Positions 10,563-21,098 of a DNA stretch of 64,000 nucleotides are shown piece after piece. The stretch lies in NCBI RefSeq assembly GCF_004786035.1, contig NZ_CP035088.1, positions 4,786,001 to 4,850,000 on the forward strand, written 5' to 3'. This stretch comes from Pseudomonas viciae (GTDB lineage: Bacteria > Pseudomonadota > Gammaproteobacteria > Pseudomonadales > Pseudomonadaceae). A program made the position numbers and the translations under genes. The number at the start of each line of letters is the position of its first letter. The stretch's first letter is position 1. The notes beneath the pieces were generated by a model that saw only the letters and a list, made by a program, of their open reading frames with translations, was not told where the DNA came from and ran no database searches.

Positions 10563-13394
10563 TTAAACAGTGAAGGCATCTTGCAGCAGTTTTTCCTGCT
10601 GCTCGGCGTGCATCGACGCATAACCACACGCAGGTGCAGCGGAAGCATCACGGCCGGCATATTCCAGGCCCAGGGCCTTGTTATGGTTGCCAATGCTGCG
10701 ACGCAGGTGATGCTGGCTGCTGTACCACGCGCCCTGGTTCATCGGTTCTTCCTGACACCACACCACGTGGGTGAGGTTGGTGTAAGCCGCGATGGCTTCC
10801 ATCAGGTCCTCTTCCGGGAACGGATAAAGCTGCTCGATACGCACGATGGCGATGTCTTCGCGGCCTTCGGCACGACGTTTTTCCAGCAGGTCATAGTAGA
10901 CCTTGCCGCTGCACAGGATCAGGCGAGTCACTTTCGCCGCGTCCAGGGTATCGATTTCCGAAATAACGGTCTGGAAGGAGCCTTCGGCCAGATCCTCGAG
11001 CGTAGAGATCGCCAGTTTGTGACGCAGCAGCGATTTCGGTGTCAGCACGATCAGCGGCTTACGCAGCGGACGGATGACCTGACGACGCAGCAAGTGGTAG
11101 ATCTGAGCCGGGGTCGTCGGTACGCAAACCTGGACGTTGTGCTCGGCGCACAGTTGCAGGTAACGCTCCAGACGTGCCGAAGAGTGCTCCGGCCCCTGCC
11201 CTTCATAACCGTGTGGCAACAGCATGGTCAGACCGCAGAGACGGCCCCACTTGTGCTCGCCGCTGGTGATGAACTGGTCGACAACCACCTGGGCACCGTT
11301 GGCGAAGTCGCCGAACTGGGCTTCCCAGATCACCAGCGCATTCGGCTCGGTGGTGGAATAGCCATATTCGAACGCCAGGACAGCTTCTTCGGACAGCAGC
11401 GAATCGTACAGGTCGAAACGTGGCTGGCCTTTGTACAGGTGTTGCAGCGGGATGTAGGTGCCGGCGTCTTTCTGGTTGTGCAGCGCCGCGTGGCGGTGCG
11501 AGAAAGTACCGCGGCCTACGTCCTGGCCGGTGATGCGAATCGGGTGACCTTCGAACGCCAGGGTCGCGTACGCCATGGTTTCAGCGTAACCCCAGTTGAT
11601 CGGCAGGCCGCCGGCTTGCATCTTCTGCCGGTCTTCGTAGATTTTCGCGACCTGGCGCTGGACCACGAAGCCTTCCGGGATCTCCAGCAGCTTGGCGGAC
11701 AGTTCTTGCAAGGTCTTGAGATCGAAACGGGTGTCGTGACGCGCAGTCCAGGCATGGCCCAGGTACGGGCGCCAGTCCACGAACAGCTCTTTGTTCGGCT
11801 CTTTGACCAGGCTTTTTACAACGTGCAGGCCGTTGTCCAGGGCATTGCGATATTCATCGACTTTTTCCTGGACGCGCGCTGCATCCAGCACGCCACCTTG
11901 GGTCAGGCGCTCGGCATACAGCTCACGAGTGGTGCGCTGCTTGGCGATCTGCTGGTACATCAGAGGCTGGGTGCCGCTAGGTTCGTCGGCCTCGTTGTGG
12001 CCGCGACGACGGTAGCAGACCAGGTCGATCACCACGTCACGCTTGTACTGCATGCGGTAATCAATGGCCAACTGGGTCACGAACAGCACGGCTTCCGGGT
12101 CATCGCCATTCACATGGAGAATCGGCGCCTGGATCATTTTCGCGACGTCGGTTGCGTACTCGGTGGAACGCGAGTCCAGCGGGTTGCTGATGGTGAAACC
12201 GACCTGGTTGTTGATCACGATGTGCACGGTACCGCCGGTCTTGAAACCGCGGGTCTGCGACATCTGGAAGGTTTCCATGACCACGCCTTGACCGGCGAAT
12301 GCCGCGTCACCGTGGATGGAGATCGGCAGCACCTTCTCGCCGGTCGGGTCGTTGCGACGATCCTGACGGGCACGGACCGAACCCTCGACCACCGGGGAAA
12401 CGATTTCCAGGTGGGATGGGTTGAAGGCCATGGCCAAGTGGACTTCGCCACCTGTGGTCATCACGTTGGACGAGAAACCCTGGTGGTATTTCACGTCACC
12501 GGAGCCCAGCTCGACCTTCTTCTTGCCTTCGAACTCGTCGAACAGCTCGCGCGGGTTCTTGCCGAAGGTGTTGACCAGCACGTTCAGACGGCCACGGTGG
12601 GCCATGCCGATGACAACTTCCTTGGTGCCGTAGGAACCGGAACGCTGGATCAGCTCGTCGAGCATCGGAATCAGGCTTTCGCCGCCTTCCAGGCCGAAAC
12701 GCTTGGTGCCCGGGTATTTGGTACCCAGGTATTTCTCCAGGCCTTCACCGGCGGTAACGCGCTCGAGCAAGTGGCTCTTGATGTCGGTGGAGTACGTCGG
12801 ACGGCCACGAACGCTTTCCAGACGCTGCTGGAACCACTGGCGCTGCTCGGAATCGGTGATGTGCGTGAATTCAGCGCCGATGGTGCGGCAATATGTCTGC
12901 TGCAACGCTTCGTGAATTTCGCGTAGGCTCGCTTCCTCTTTGCCGATGAACAGGTCGCCGGCACGGAAGGTCGTATCAAGATCGGCATTGGTCAAGCCGT
13001 AATGAGTGATCGACAGGTCTGCAGGTGCAGGACGCTGCCACAGTCCCAGCGGGTCCAGCTGGGCTGCTTGGTGGCCACGCATCCGGTAGGCCTGGATCAG
13101 TCGCAGCACTTCAACTTGCTTCTTCTCATGCTCGCTGCTCACACTGCCGGCAGACACCGGTTGAGCGCGGCGCTGGTTCTTTGCCAGCAGCACGAAATGA
13201 TCGCGAATTGTCGAGTGCGAAACATCAGTGGCAGAGTTACCGTCAGCCGGCAACTTCTGAAAGTAGGTGCGCCATTCTTCTGGCACAGCGTTAGGGTCGT
13301 GCAGGTAGAGCTCGTAGAGCTCTTCCACATAGGCAGCGTTACCACCGGAGAGGTGGGCACTGTTCCACATGCGCTGCATCACGCTTTCTTGCAT
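10563..13394 (-). CDS. sucA: 2-oxoglutarate dehydrogenase E1 component SucA
   Basis: Thiamine diphosphate-dependent E1 that decarboxylates 2-oxoglutarate and succinylates the lipoyl arm of SucB. Its 943 residues match the family length. The N-terminal segment contains YVEELYELYLHDPNAVPEEW, and the ThDP region includes GDAAFAGQGVV and NNQVGFT. The transketolase-like C-terminal half contains HEQ-type substrate and cofactor residues around EYGYSTTEPNALVIWEAQFGDF. The start ATG has GAGGGTG nine bases upstream. It is the first gene of the suc cluster, beginning after the sdh terminator region. Confidence 0.98.
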   Translation of the reverse strand: MQESVMQRMWNSAHLSGGNAAYVEELYELYLHDPNAVPEEWRTYFQKLPADGNSATDVSHSTIRDHFVLLAKNQRRAQPVSAGSVSSEHEKKQVEVLRLIQAYRMRGHQAAQLDPLGLWQRPAPADLSITHYGLTNADLDTTFRAGDLFIGKEEASLREIHEALQQTYCRTIGAEFTHITDSEQRQWFQQRLESVRGRPTYSTDIKSHLLERVTAGEGLEKYLGTKYPGTKRFGLEGGESLIPMLDELIQRSGSYGTKEVVIGMAHRGRLNVLVNTFGKNPRELFDEFEGKKKVELGSGDVKYHQGFSSNVMTTGGEVHLAMAFNPSHLEIVSPVVEGSVRARQDRRNDPTGEKVLPISIHGDAAFAGQGVVMETFQMSQTRGFKTGGTVHIVINNQVGFTISNPLDSRSTEYATDVAKMIQAPILHVNGDDPEAVLFVTQLAIDYRMQYKRDVVIDLVCYRRRGHNEADEPSGTQPLMYQQIAKQRTTRELYAERLTQGGVLDAARVQEKVDEYRNALDNGLHVVKSLVKEPNKELFVDWRPYLGHAWTARHDTRFDLKTLQELSAKLLEIPEGFVVQRQVAKIYEDRQKMQAGGLPINWGYAETMAYATLAFEGHPIRITGQDVGRGTFSHRHAALHNQKDAGTYIPLQHLYKGQPRFDLYDSLLSEEAVLAFEYGYSTTEPNALVIWEAQFGDFANGAQVVVDQFITSGEHKWGRLCGLTMLLPHGYEGQGPEHSSARLERYLQLCAEHNVQVCVPTTPAQIYHLLRRQVIRPLRKPLIVLTPKSLLRHKLAISTLEDLAEGSFQTVISEIDTLDAAKVTRLILCSGKVYYDLLEKRRAEGREDIAIVRIEQLYPFPEEDLMEAIAAYTNLTHVVWCQEEPMNQGAWYSSQHHLRRSIGNHNKALGLEYAGRDASAAPACGYASMHAEQQEKLLQDAFTV

Positions 13395-13548
13395 GCTTGG
13401 TCACCCTCGATTAGGGGAACACCACCGGCGAAAACACCGAGCAAACTTGCAGAAGTCCGAGTGCAGCGACTAAAACAAGCCACTTAGGATCACGCTGATA
13501 GTCCGGGTACCAGCCCGGATGCCCCTGCTTGTCTCATTTCTTCAAAAT

Positions 13549-13612
13549 AAGAACTGCCGCTTTGTGAGCGGCCGTTCTGGTTATAGCCTGAGCGCGGGTT
13601 GAAGCCCGCGCC
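13549..13612 (-). terminator. Two hairpins between sdhB and sucA, probable sdh terminator
   Basis: On the minus strand, an AGAACGGCCGCT stem with its near-complement is followed by TTATTTT (13549-13578). A second GC-rich hairpin, GCGCGGG / CCCGCGC, lies at 13592-13612. Together they probably end or attenuate the sdh transcript before sucA. Just beside them, 13618-13649 holds a direct repeat TTCTACGGGTACAGC, twice with a GG spacer. Confidence 0.65.
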
Positions 13613-13656
13613 TGGCCTTCTACGGGTACAGCGGTTCTACGGGTACAGCAGCTGAA

Positions 13657-14361
13657 TCACACGCCGCTTTGCAGCAGCATGTTACGTACGTGACCGATGG
13701 CCTTAGTCGGGTTCAGGCCTTTCGGGCAGACGTTGACGCAGTTCATGATCCCGCGGCAGCGGAATACGCTGAACGGGTCATCCAGTGCAGCCAGACGCTC
13801 GGACGTCTTGGTGTCACGGCTGTCTGCCAGGAAGCGGTACGCTTGCAGCAGGGCGGCCGGGCCCAGGAACTTGTCCGGGTTCCACCAGAAGGATGGGCAC
13901 GAGGTCGAGCAGCAAGCGCACAGGATGCACTCGTACAGACCGTCAAGCTTCTCACGCTCTTCCGGGGACTGCAGACGCTCGATGGCCGGAGCCGGCGTGT
14001 CGTTCTGCAGGAATGGCTTCACCTTCTCGTATTGCTTGTAGAAGATGCTCATATCGACGACCAGGTCACGAATAACCGGCAAACCTGGCAGCGGACGAAC
14101 GATCAGCTTGTTGCCCTTGACCACCGCGGACAGCGGCGTGATGCAGGCCAGGCCGTTCTTGCCGTTGATGTTCATGCCGTCGGAGCCGCAAACGCCCTCA
14201 CGGCAAGAGCGACGATAGGAGAAACCCTCGTCCTGCTCTTTGATCAGGGCCAGCACGTCCAGCACCATCAGGTCTTTACCACCGGTATCGACCTGGAAAT
14301 CCTGCATGAACGGCGCAGCGTCCTGATCAGGGTTGTAGCGATAAACACTGACTTGCAACAT
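13657..14361 (-). CDS. sdhB: Succinate dehydrogenase iron-sulfur subunit SdhB
   Basis: Electron-transfer subunit of complex II on the cytoplasmic face of the inner membrane, 234 residues. The [2Fe-2S] ligands lie in SCREGVCGSDGMNINGK and the following Cys near residue 75. The [4Fe-4S]/[3Fe-4S] ligands are in CILCACCSTSCP and CRGIMNCVNVCPKG. I chose ATG 14361 (MLQVSVYRYNP), with AAGGG eight bases upstream; a GTG three codons earlier is in frame but unlikely. It begins 12 bases after the sdhA stop. Confidence 0.97.
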   Translation of the reverse strand: MLQVSVYRYNPDQDAAPFMQDFQVDTGGKDLMVLDVLALIKEQDEGFSYRRSCREGVCGSDGMNINGKNGLACITPLSAVVKGNKLIVRPLPGLPVIRDLVVDMSIFYKQYEKVKPFLQNDTPAPAIERLQSPEEREKLDGLYECILCACCSTSCPSFWWNPDKFLGPAALLQAYRFLADSRDTKTSERLAALDDPFSVFRCRGIMNCVNVCPKGLNPTKAIGHVRNMLLQSGV

Positions 14362-14372
14362 GGCGGCCACCC

Positions 14373-16145
14373 TTAATAAGTCCGAATCTTAGGTTCAAAA
14401 GTCGGAACAGTCTTCGGCGAGAAGTTCACAGCACGCTTGGTCACGCGCTTGTCACCCGGGAAGTACAGGGTGTGGCACAGCCAGTTTTCGTCGTCACGAT
14501 CTTCAAAGTCTTCACGGGCGTGAGCGCCGCGGGACTCTTTACGTACTTCGGCAGCAATGGCGGTAGCTTCAGCCACTTCCAGCAGGTTCTGCAATTCCAG
14601 CGCTTCGATACGGGCAGTGTTGAACGCCTGCGACTTATCGTTGATCTTCACGTTGGCAATTCGTTCACGCAATTGCGCCAACTGGGCAATACCCTTCTGC
14701 ATGTATTCGCCGGTACGGAATACACCGAAGTAGTTCTGCATGCAGTTTTGCAACTCGCGACGCAGGGTCGCCACGTCTTCGCCTTCGGTACGCTCGTTCA
14801 GGGCGGACAGACGCGCCAGGGCGGCTTCGATGTTGGCGTCGGTGGCATCGTCGTATTCGATACCTTCGGACAGCGCTTTCTCCAGGTGCAGGCCAGCAGC
14901 GCGACCGAAGACCACCAGGTCGAGCAACGAGTTACCGCCCAGGCGGTTGGCGCCGTGGACCGATACACACGCCACTTCACCCACTGCGAACAGGCCAGGG
15001 ATGATTTCGTCGACGCCTTCGGCGTTCTGGGTGATTGCCTGGCCATGAATGTTGGTGGCAACGCCGCCCATCATATAGTGGCAGGTTGGAACCACTGGAA
15101 CCGGCGCGACGACCGGATCGACGTGAGCGAAGGTCTTGGACAGTTCGCAGATGCCTGGCAGGCGGCTGTGCAGCACTTCCTCGCCCAGGTGGTCGAGCTT
15201 GAGCATCACGTGGTCGCCATTCGGACCGCAACCGTTGCCGGCGATGATCTCTTTAACCATCGAACGGGCAACCACGTCACGACCGGCAAGGTCCTTGGCG
15301 TTCGGAGCATAACGCTCCATGAAACGCTCGCCGTGCTTGTTGATCAGGTAACCACCTTCACCACGGCAACCTTCGGTGACCAGTACACCGGCGCCGGCGA
15401 TGCCGGTTGGGTGGAACTGCCACATTTCGATGTCTTGCACCGGCACGCCAGCACGCAGGGCCATGCCGACGCCGTCACCGGTGTTGATCAGGGCATTGGT
15501 GGTGGAGGCATAGATACGACCTGCACCACCAGTCGCCAGTACAGTGGCCTTGGCGCGGATGTAGGTGGTTTCGCCGGTTTCGATGCAGATCGCGATCACG
15601 CCGACAAAAGCGCCATCCTGGTTTTTCACCAGGTCGACAGCGTAGTACTCGTTCAGGAACACGGTACCGGCTTTCAGGTTGCCCTGATAAAGGGTGTGCA
15701 GTAGCGCGTGACCGGTACGGTCGGACGCCGCGCAAGTACGCGCAGCCTGGCCGCCCTTGCCGTAGTCCTTGGACTGACCGCCGAACGGACGCTGGTAGAT
15801 ACGACCTTGCTCGGTACGCGAGAATGGCATGCCCATGTGGTCCAGCTCGTAAACGGCAGCCGGGCCTTCCTGACACATGTATTCGATAGCGTCCTGGTCA
15901 CCGATGTAGTCGGAACCCTTGACGGTATCGTACATGTGCCAGCGCCAGTCATCGTTCGGGTCGGCCGAAGCGATGGCGCAGGTGATGCCGCCCTGGGCGG
16001 AAACAGTATGCGAACGGGTCGGGAAAACCTTGGTGATCACGGCAGTCTTGTGACCGCCCTGCGCCAGTTGCAGCGCTGCGCGCATGCCGGCACCGCCACC
16101 ACCAATGATGATGGCGTCGAAAGAAATCGTTGGAATGTTAGCCAT
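14373..16145 (-). CDS. sdhA: Succinate dehydrogenase flavoprotein subunit SdhA
   Basis: Catalytic subunit oxidising succinate to fumarate, 590 residues. The FAD-binding motif [14 protein letters not shown] is near the N-terminus. The covalent flavin-linking His lies in [11 protein letters not shown] near residue 45. The substrate-site signature HYMMGGV is near 357, and the capping domain and C-terminal helical domain are complete. It sits in the order sdhC-D-A-B, three bases after sdhD. Confidence 0.98.
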   Translation of the reverse strand: MANIPTISFDAIIIGGGGAGMRAALQLAQGGHKTAVITKVFPTRSHTVSAQGGITCAIASADPNDDWRWHMYDTVKGSDYIGDQDAIEYMCQEGPAAVYELDHMGMPFSRTEQGRIYQRPFGGQSKDYGKGGQAARTCAASDRTGHALLHTLYQGNLKAGTVFLNEYYAVDLVKNQDGAFVGVIAICIETGETTYIRAKATVLATGGAGRIYASTTNALINTGDGVGMALRAGVPVQDIEMWQFHPTGIAGAGVLVTEGCRGEGGYLINKHGERFMERYAPNAKDLAGRDVVARSMVKEIIAGNGCGPNGDHVMLKLDHLGEEVLHSRLPGICELSKTFAHVDPVVAPVPVVPTCHYMMGGVATNIHGQAITQNAEGVDEIIPGLFAVGEVACVSVHGANRLGGNSLLDLVVFGRAAGLHLEKALSEGIEYDDATDANIEAALARLSALNERTEGEDVATLRRELQNCMQNYFGVFRTGEYMQKGIAQLAQLRERIANVKINDKSQAFNTARIEALELQNLLEVAEATAIAAEVRKESRGAHAREDFEDRDDENWLCHTLYFPGDKRVTKRAVNFSPKTVPTFEPKIRTY

Positions 16146-16148
16146 GGA

Positions 16149-16517
16149 TCAGATACCCCAGAGAATCTGCACACCCCAGACGAAGTAAGCGAACATCGCA
16201 ACGCCGCATACTGCCTGGAAGAGGAAACGTACGGCAGTCGCCGACTTGCCGAACGCCATTGGCGTCAGGTAGTCGGTTGCAATGGTCCACATGCCGACCC
16301 AGGCGTGAGCGCCCAGTGCGACAAGCGCCAGCAGACTGAAAATGCGCATCCAGTTGTTTGCGAACAGTTCATGCCATTGGGCGTAGCCAATGCCAGGGTT
16401 TGCCACGACATATCCGATCAGGAAAATGAAGTAAGCCGCGAGAACGACCGCAGACACACGCTGTGCCATCCAGTCATAGAGGCCCGAACGCGAGAGGTTC
16501 GTGACGTTGGTTACCAT
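16149..16517 (-). CDS. sdhD: Succinate dehydrogenase membrane anchor SdhD
   Basis: A 122-residue hydrophobic anchor with three transmembrane helices (about 22-42, 58-80, 95-118). With SdhC it binds heme b and ubiquinone. The region YDWMAQRVSAVVLAAYF holds the expected quinone-side Tyr/Arg and heme-side residues. Its start overlaps the sdhC stop by seven bases, consistent with translational coupling. Confidence 0.95.
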   Translation of the reverse strand: MVTNVTNLSRSGLYDWMAQRVSAVVLAAYFIFLIGYVVANPGIGYAQWHELFANNWMRIFSLLALVALGAHAWVGMWTIATDYLTPMAFGKSATAVRFLFQAVCGVAMFAYFVWGVQILWGI

Positions 16518-16885
16518 ATCCAGACTCCTGCCAGAACGATCAACACCGCAGACACGGCGATAATGATTTTCGAGCCCAGCTTGCCGCCTTCCAGCGTCTC
16601 ACCGATGCCCATGTCCATGATCAAGTGGCGCACACCGGCGACCAAGTGATACAGCAAGGCGGACAGGATGCCCCAAATCACTAGCTTGGCTAGCGGACTG
16701 GTCAGACACGCTTTCACCTGACCGAAGCCTTCTTCCGAGTCGAGCGACTTGTCCAATGCATAAAGCATGATGGCCAGGCTGACGAAGAGAATGACACCGG
16801 AAATTCGGTGAAGAATGGACGTGTAAGCAGTGACTGGGAGTTTGATGGTCCTTAGGTCTAGGTTTACAGGTCGTTGGCTTTTCAC
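16511..16885 (-). CDS. sdhC: Succinate dehydrogenase cytochrome b556 subunit SdhC
   Basis: A 124-residue membrane subunit with three helices. The motif ILHRISG (near residue 25) contributes the quinone-site Ser/Arg and the LLYHLVAGVRHL segment (near 80) contains the axial heme His. Translation is placed at a GTG (16885), since the conserved MKSQRPVNLDL follows it directly. A seven-base A-run lies just upstream, and another GTG at its far end is out of frame. The ribosome site is weak. It is the first gene of the sdhCDAB operon. Confidence 0.93.
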   Translation of the reverse strand: MKSQRPVNLDLRTIKLPVTAYTSILHRISGVILFVSLAIMLYALDKSLDSEEGFGQVKACLTSPLAKLVIWGILSALLYHLVAGVRHLIMDMGIGETLEGGKLGSKIIIAVSAVLIVLAGVWIW

Positions 16886-17020
16886 GGCTTTTTTTCACAC
16901 TGAAGAGCCCCTAACAATCAGGGCAAAGTTGTTGGGGCGCGCACTGGTCAGGTACTCACCACCCAGGGAGTGACGACCCCCAAGAAAGCAGGCCCAAAAG
17001 CCCCTGGCGGTCGGTGGCCG

Positions 17021-17049
17021 AGTATAGACAGTTAGGCTACTAATGACAA
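17021..17049 (-). promoter_or_regulatory. Sigma-70 promoter of sdhCDAB
   Basis: On the minus strand TTGTCA (17044-17049) and TATACT (17021-17026) are separated by exactly 17 bases. This predicts a start near 17014 and a leader of about 130 nt before the sdhC GTG. This long leader is where post-transcriptional control could act, but I see no specific element in it. Confidence 0.8.
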
Positions 17050-17163
17050 CGCGTTCACCTTCCCCTAATAGCGCATTGCACATATGAGGCAAAAGGCGTA
17101 AACGGCAGGTAATTTCGCGGAAAAAGTCCGGTTAAAGCCTTCTGGAGCAAGACTTTAGGCAAA

Positions 17164-17191
17164 TTGACATTCGGATTTATCTCACTATAGT
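17164..17191 (+). promoter_or_regulatory. Sigma-70 promoter of gltA
   Basis: TTGACA (17164-17169) and TATAGT (17186-17191) are separated by 16 bases, 58 bases upstream of the gltA ATG. This is the best promoter match in the window. Confidence 0.85.
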
Positions 17192-17249
17192 GGTGCGGGC
17201 CCTGCGTGGGGGGTCTGTCTGATGATTCCAAGCATTAATAGGAGGCCAC

Positions 17250-18539
17250 ATGGCTGACAAAAAAGCGCAGTTGATCATCGAGGGCGCAGCCCCCGTCGAG
17301 CTGCCCATTTTAACCGGCACCGTTGGTCCCGATGTAATCGACGTACGGGGCCTGACGGCCACGGGCCGTTTCACCTTTGACCCAGGTTTCATGTCGACCG
17401 CTTCGTGCGAGTCGAAAATCACCTATATCGACGGCGACAACGGCATCCTGCTGCACCGCGGCTACCCGATCGAGCAACTGGCTGAAAAATCGGACTACCT
17501 GGAAACCTGCTACCTGCTGCTCAACGGCGAGCTGCCAACCGCAGAGCAAAAGGCCCAGTTCGTCAGCACCGTGAAGAACCACACCATGGTTCACGAGCAG
17601 CTGAAGACCTTCTTCAACGGCTTCCGTCGCGATGCCCACCCGATGGCTGTCATGTGCGGCGTTGTCGGCGCCCTCTCGGCCTTCTACCACGACTCCCTGG
17701 ACATCAATAACCCCCAGCATCGCGAAATCTCCGCGATCCGCCTGGTGGCGAAGATGCCAACCCTGGCAGCCATGGTCTACAAGTACTCCATGGGCCAGCC
17801 CATGATGTACCCGCGCAACGACCTGACCTATGCAGAGAACTTCCTGCATATGATGTTCAACACCCCGTGCGAGATCAAACCGATCAGCCCGGTACTCGCC
17901 AAGGCCATGGACCGGATCTTCATCCTCCATGCCGACCACGAGCAGAACGCCTCCACCTCCACCGTGCGCCTGGCGGGCTCCTCGGGTGCCAACCCGTTCG
18001 CCTGTATCGCCGCCGGTATCGCTGCACTCTGGGGCCCGGCCCACGGCGGTGCCAACGAAGCGGTACTGACCATGCTCGATGAAATTGGCGATGTCTCGAA
18101 CATCGACAAGTTCATCGCCAAGGCCAAGGACAAGAACGATCCGTTCAAGCTGATGGGCTTCGGTCACCGGGTCTACAAGAACCGCGACCCGCGCGCCACC
18201 GTCATGAAGCAGACCTGCGACGAAGTGCTCAAGGAACTGGGGATCAAGAACGATCCGCAACTCGAACTGGCCATGCGCCTGGAAGAGATCGCCCTGACCG
18301 ACCCGTACTTCATCGAGCGCTCGCTGTACCCGAACGTCGACTTCTACTCGGGGATCATCCTCAAGGCGATCGGCATTCCAACCAGCATGTTCACCGTGAT
18401 CTTCGCCCTGGCGCGGACCGTGGGCTGGATCTCCCACTGGAAAGAAATGCTCTCCAGCCCGTACAAGATCGGCCGCCCGCGCCAGCTGTACACCGGCTAC
18501 GAGTCGCGTGATATCACCAAGCTGGAAGACCGCAAGTAA
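17250..18539 (+). CDS. gltA: Type II citrate synthase GltA
   Basis: Condenses oxaloacetate and acetyl-CoA to citrate; first step of the TCA cycle, cytosolic. At 429 residues it has the length of the hexameric, NADH-regulated type II enzymes, with the N-terminal beta-rich domain present ([18 protein letters not shown]). The catalytic His lies in [13 protein letters not shown] near residue 305, and the catalytic Asp in PNVDFYSGI near 362. AGGAGG precedes the ATG at ideal spacing. It is transcribed divergently from sdhCDAB and closed by its own terminator. Confidence 0.98.
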   Translation: MADKKAQLIIEGAAPVELPILTGTVGPDVIDVRGLTATGRFTFDPGFMSTASCESKITYIDGDNGILLHRGYPIEQLAEKSDYLETCYLLLNGELPTAEQKAQFVSTVKNHTMVHEQLKTFFNGFRRDAHPMAVMCGVVGALSAFYHDSLDINNPQHREISAIRLVAKMPTLAAMVYKYSMGQPMMYPRNDLTYAENFLHMMFNTPCEIKPISPVLAKAMDRIFILHADHEQNASTSTVRLAGSSGANPFACIAAGIAALWGPAHGGANEAVLTMLDEIGDVSNIDKFIAKAKDKNDPFKLMGFGHRVYKNRDPRATVMKQTCDEVLKELGIKNDPQLELAMRLEEIALTDPYFIERSLYPNVDFYSGIILKAIGIPTSMFTVIFALARTVGWISHWKEMLSSPYKIGRPRQLYTGYESRDITKLEDRK

Positions 18540-18573
18540 GGCCTGCCTTGCAATAAGGTCTTAAGCTGCACCG

Positions 18574-18615
18574 AAACAGCCCCTGCTTCTTATATAAGAG
18601 CAGGGGCTGTTTTGT
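18574..18615 (+). terminator. gltA terminator
   Basis: Stem ACAGCCCCTGCT / AGCAGGGGCTGT with a ten-base AT-rich loop is followed by TTTTGTTTG, 38 bases after the gltA stop. Confidence 0.9.
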
Positions 18616-18650
18616 TTGTGCCCTCTTTGATATCCGCGGTGACTGGTCCG

Positions 18651-18734
18651 GCGCCTTCGCGAGCAAGCCCGCCCCCACACTGGATCTGTGTACGACGCCA
18701 ATTCCCTGTGGGAGCGGGCTTGCTCGCGAAGGCG
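18651..18734. repeat. Paired inverted REP element (REPIN)
   Basis: GCGCCTTCGCGAGCAAGCCC on the left and its inverted copy ending in GGGCTTGCTCGCGAAGGCG on the right. One base differs in the left core (GCCCCCA instead of GCTCCCA). It lies in the convergent gap between gltA and actP. Confidence 0.9.
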
Positions 18735-18763
18735 TCATCACTCACACCACAGTTATCACACGC

Positions 18764-18797
18764 AAAAAAATACCCCAGCCTCTCGACTGGGGTATTT
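18764..18797 (-). terminator. actP terminator
   Basis: Stem AAATACCCCAG / CTGGGGTATTT, with a run of A on the plus strand, gives a U-tract for the minus-strand actP transcript. Confidence 0.88.
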
Positions 18798-18818
18798 CTT
18801 CAAACACTTACCGCTACA

Positions 18819-20477
18819 TCAATGGTTAACCGCCCCACTCGCCCCCAAACCAGTCTGCGAACGCACGAACTGCGGGAAGAACAGCGCCCGCTCGTTTGCG
18901 CCTTCAGCCGATTTGTCGGTGATGGAGAAGAACCAGATGCCGACGAAAGCAATGGCCATGGAGAACAGCGCTGGGTATTCATACGGGAAGATCGCCTTCT
19001 CGTGACCCATGATCTGCACCCAGATGGTCGGACCGAGCACCATCAGGCCCACGGCACTGACCAGGCCCAACCAGCCGCCAATCATGGCGCCACGGGTGGT
19101 CAGCTTCTTCCAGTACATCGAAAGCAGCAGTACCGGGAAGTTGCAGCTCGCCGCGATGGAGAACGCCAGGCCCACCATGAACGCGATGTTCTGCTTCTCG
19201 AACAGGATACCCAGGCCGATCGCCAGCACCGCCAGGGCGATGGTGGTGACTTTCGACACGCGAATCTCATCCTTCTCGTTGGCCTTGCCTTTCTTGATCA
19301 CGCTGGCATACAGGTCATGGGACACCGCCGAGGCACCGGCCAGGGTCAGACCTGCTACCACCGCCAGGATGGTGGCGAAGGCTACGGCCGAGATAAAGCC
19401 CAGGAAGATGCTGCCGCCCACGGCGTTGGCCAGATGCACCGCTGCCATGTTGTTGCCACCGAGCAAGGCACCTGCCGCGTCCTTGAAGGCCGGGTTGGTG
19501 CTGACCAGCAGGATCGCGCCGAAGCCGATGATGAAGGTCAGGATGTAGAAGTAGCCGATGAAACCAGTGGCATACAGCACGCTCTTGCGCGCTTCCTTGG
19601 CGTCGCTCACGGTGAAGAAGCGCATCAGGATGTGTGGCAGGCCAGCGGTACCGAACATCAGCGCCAGGCCCAGGGAGAAGGCCGAGATCGGGTCCTTCAC
19701 CAAGCCGCCAGGGCTCATGATCGCCTCGCCTTTAGGGTGCACCTTGACCGCTTCGGCAAACAGCATGTTGAAGTCGAAGTTGACGTGTTTCATGACCATC
19801 AACGCCATGAACGAAGCACCCGACAGCAACAGCACCGCCTTGATGATCTGTACCCAGGTGGTCGCCAACATACCGCCGAACAGCACGTAGAGGCACATCA
19901 GGACACCCACCAGGATCACCGCGACGTGGTAATCCAGGCCGAACAGCAGTTGGATCAGCTTGCCGGCACCAACCATTTGCGCGATCAGGTAGAACGCCAC
20001 CACGACCAGCGAGCCGCAGGCGGACAGACTACGGATCTGGGTTTGCCCCAGGCGATAGGACGCCACGTCGGCAAAGGTGTATTTACCCAGGTTACGCAGG
20101 CGCTCGGCGATCAGGAACAGAATGATCGGCCAACCCACCAAAAAGCCGATGGAGTAGATCAGACCATCGTAGCCAGAGGTAAACACCAGGGCGGAAATAC
20201 CCAGGAAGGACGCCGCCGACATGTAGTCGCCCGCGATGGCCAGGCCGTTCTGGAAGCCGGTGATCTTGCCGCCGGCCGCATAGTAGTCGGCCGCCGAGTT
20301 GTTTTTCTTGGACGCCCAGTAGGTGATGTATAAAGTCGCGCCGACGAAGGCCACGAACATCAGGATAGCCGCGACGTTGAGGGGTTGTTTCTGCACGGCA
20401 CCGGTCAAGGCTTCAGCCGCCCAGGCGCCCGGTGCGAACGCTGCGATGCTCAATAGAGCCAGTAGACGCCGGATCAT
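18819..20477 (-). CDS. actP: Cation/acetate symporter ActP
   Basis: Inner-membrane sodium:solute symporter for acetate and short carboxylates, 552 residues. There is an N-terminal signal-like segment ([20 protein letters not shown]) followed by about 13 helices. Family motifs visible are the [14 protein letters not shown] stretch near residue 85 and [15 protein letters not shown] near 200. The start overlaps the stop of the upstream DUF485 gene by four bases, the usual yjcH-actP pairing. The closest P. aeruginosa locus (recalled) is PA3234-PA3236, which has the same gene order including the betaine-binding protein. Confidence 0.94.
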   Translation of the reverse strand: MIRRLLALLSIAAFAPGAWAAEALTGAVQKQPLNVAAILMFVAFVGATLYITYWASKKNNSAADYYAAGGKITGFQNGLAIAGDYMSAASFLGISALVFTSGYDGLIYSIGFLVGWPIILFLIAERLRNLGKYTFADVASYRLGQTQIRSLSACGSLVVVAFYLIAQMVGAGKLIQLLFGLDYHVAVILVGVLMCLYVLFGGMLATTWVQIIKAVLLLSGASFMALMVMKHVNFDFNMLFAEAVKVHPKGEAIMSPGGLVKDPISAFSLGLALMFGTAGLPHILMRFFTVSDAKEARKSVLYATGFIGYFYILTFIIGFGAILLVSTNPAFKDAAGALLGGNNMAAVHLANAVGGSIFLGFISAVAFATILAVVAGLTLAGASAVSHDLYASVIKKGKANEKDEIRVSKVTTIALAVLAIGLGILFEKQNIAFMVGLAFSIAASCNFPVLLLSMYWKKLTTRGAMIGGWLGLVSAVGLMVLGPTIWVQIMGHEKAIFPYEYPALFSMAIAFVGIWFFSITDKSAEGANERALFFPQFVRSQTGLGASGAVNH

Positions 20478-20785
20478 TGCTGAGCCTCCTTGAGAATCGC
20501 ATTGTTCAGGTCGTCGAACTCACCGTTTGCGCGCCGCACGTAGATACCGGTCAGGACGAAGGCCGAGAGAATCAGGCCGACTCCGATGGGAATACCCCAG
20601 GTGATGGTGGACTCAGGCGTGATCTTGGCCCCGAGAATGTGTGGCCCATAGGCGATCAGAAGAATGAAGCCGGAATACAGCCCAAGCATGATCGCCGAGA
20701 GAATCCAGGCGAACTTTTCCCTTTTTCTCACCAGCTCCTTGAAGCGCGGGCTGTTTTGAATCGAGAGGTAAATGCTGTCGTTCAT
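20474..20785 (-). CDS. yjcH: DUF485 membrane protein, partner of ActP
   Basis: A 103-residue protein with two transmembrane helices (about 27-48 and 62-84) and short charged ends. The segment [20 protein letters not shown] is the DUF485 signature. It is co-transcribed with actP across a four-base overlap in many proteobacteria. Its biochemical role is not established; an accessory or stability function for the symporter is an inference. Confidence 0.9.
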   Translation of the reverse strand: MNDSIYLSIQNSPRFKELVRKREKFAWILSAIMLGLYSGFILLIAYGPHILGAKITPESTITWGIPIGVGLILSAFVLTGIYVRRANGEFDDLNNAILKEAQQ

Positions 20786-20920
20786 TGTTTTTATCCTCGC
20801 AGCACAGATTTAAGTTGGAACAACCCTACTCTATGCGGCTCAAGGCCAGGTTCCAGACGACCTTAGTATTAGAACGACATGACGGACTCGCCAGTTTCCC
20901 GCAAAACTTTCGCAATCCCC

Positions 20921-21009
20921 TGTGGGAGCGGGCTTGCTCGCGCATGCGACCTGCCTGTGAATCCGCTGCTGGCTGACCCACCGCTTTCGCGAGCAAGCCC
21001 GCTCCCACA
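20921..21009. repeat. Paired inverted REP element (REPIN)
   Basis: TGTGGGAGCGGGCTTGCTCG at the left and its complement ending GCTCCCACA at 21009. It fills the gap between the DUF485 gene and the betX terminator. Confidence 0.9.
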
Positions 21010-21042
21010 GGGGTTTGCGCAAGCTGAAAAACTGCAGGCACA

Positions 21043-21077
21043 AAAAAACCGCATGACGCAAAGTCATGCGGTTTTTC
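21043..21077 (-). terminator. Terminator of the betaine-binding protein gene
   Basis: Stem AAAAACCGCATGAC / GTCATGCGGTTTTT with a short GCAAA loop, 22 bases beyond the stop codon on the minus strand. The flanking A-run gives a U-tract. Confidence 0.9.
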
Positions 21078-21098
21078 CGAACAGCTAAACCAGGCCGA

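Noticed and set aside
10581..12926. 781-codon open frame on the plus strand
   Set aside because: Antisense to sucA, which is unmistakable on the other strand.
16887..16898. Upstream GTG before the A-run as the sdhC start
   Set aside because: It is out of frame with the conserved MKSQRPVNLDL by one base; the in-frame GTG at 16885 is sufficient.
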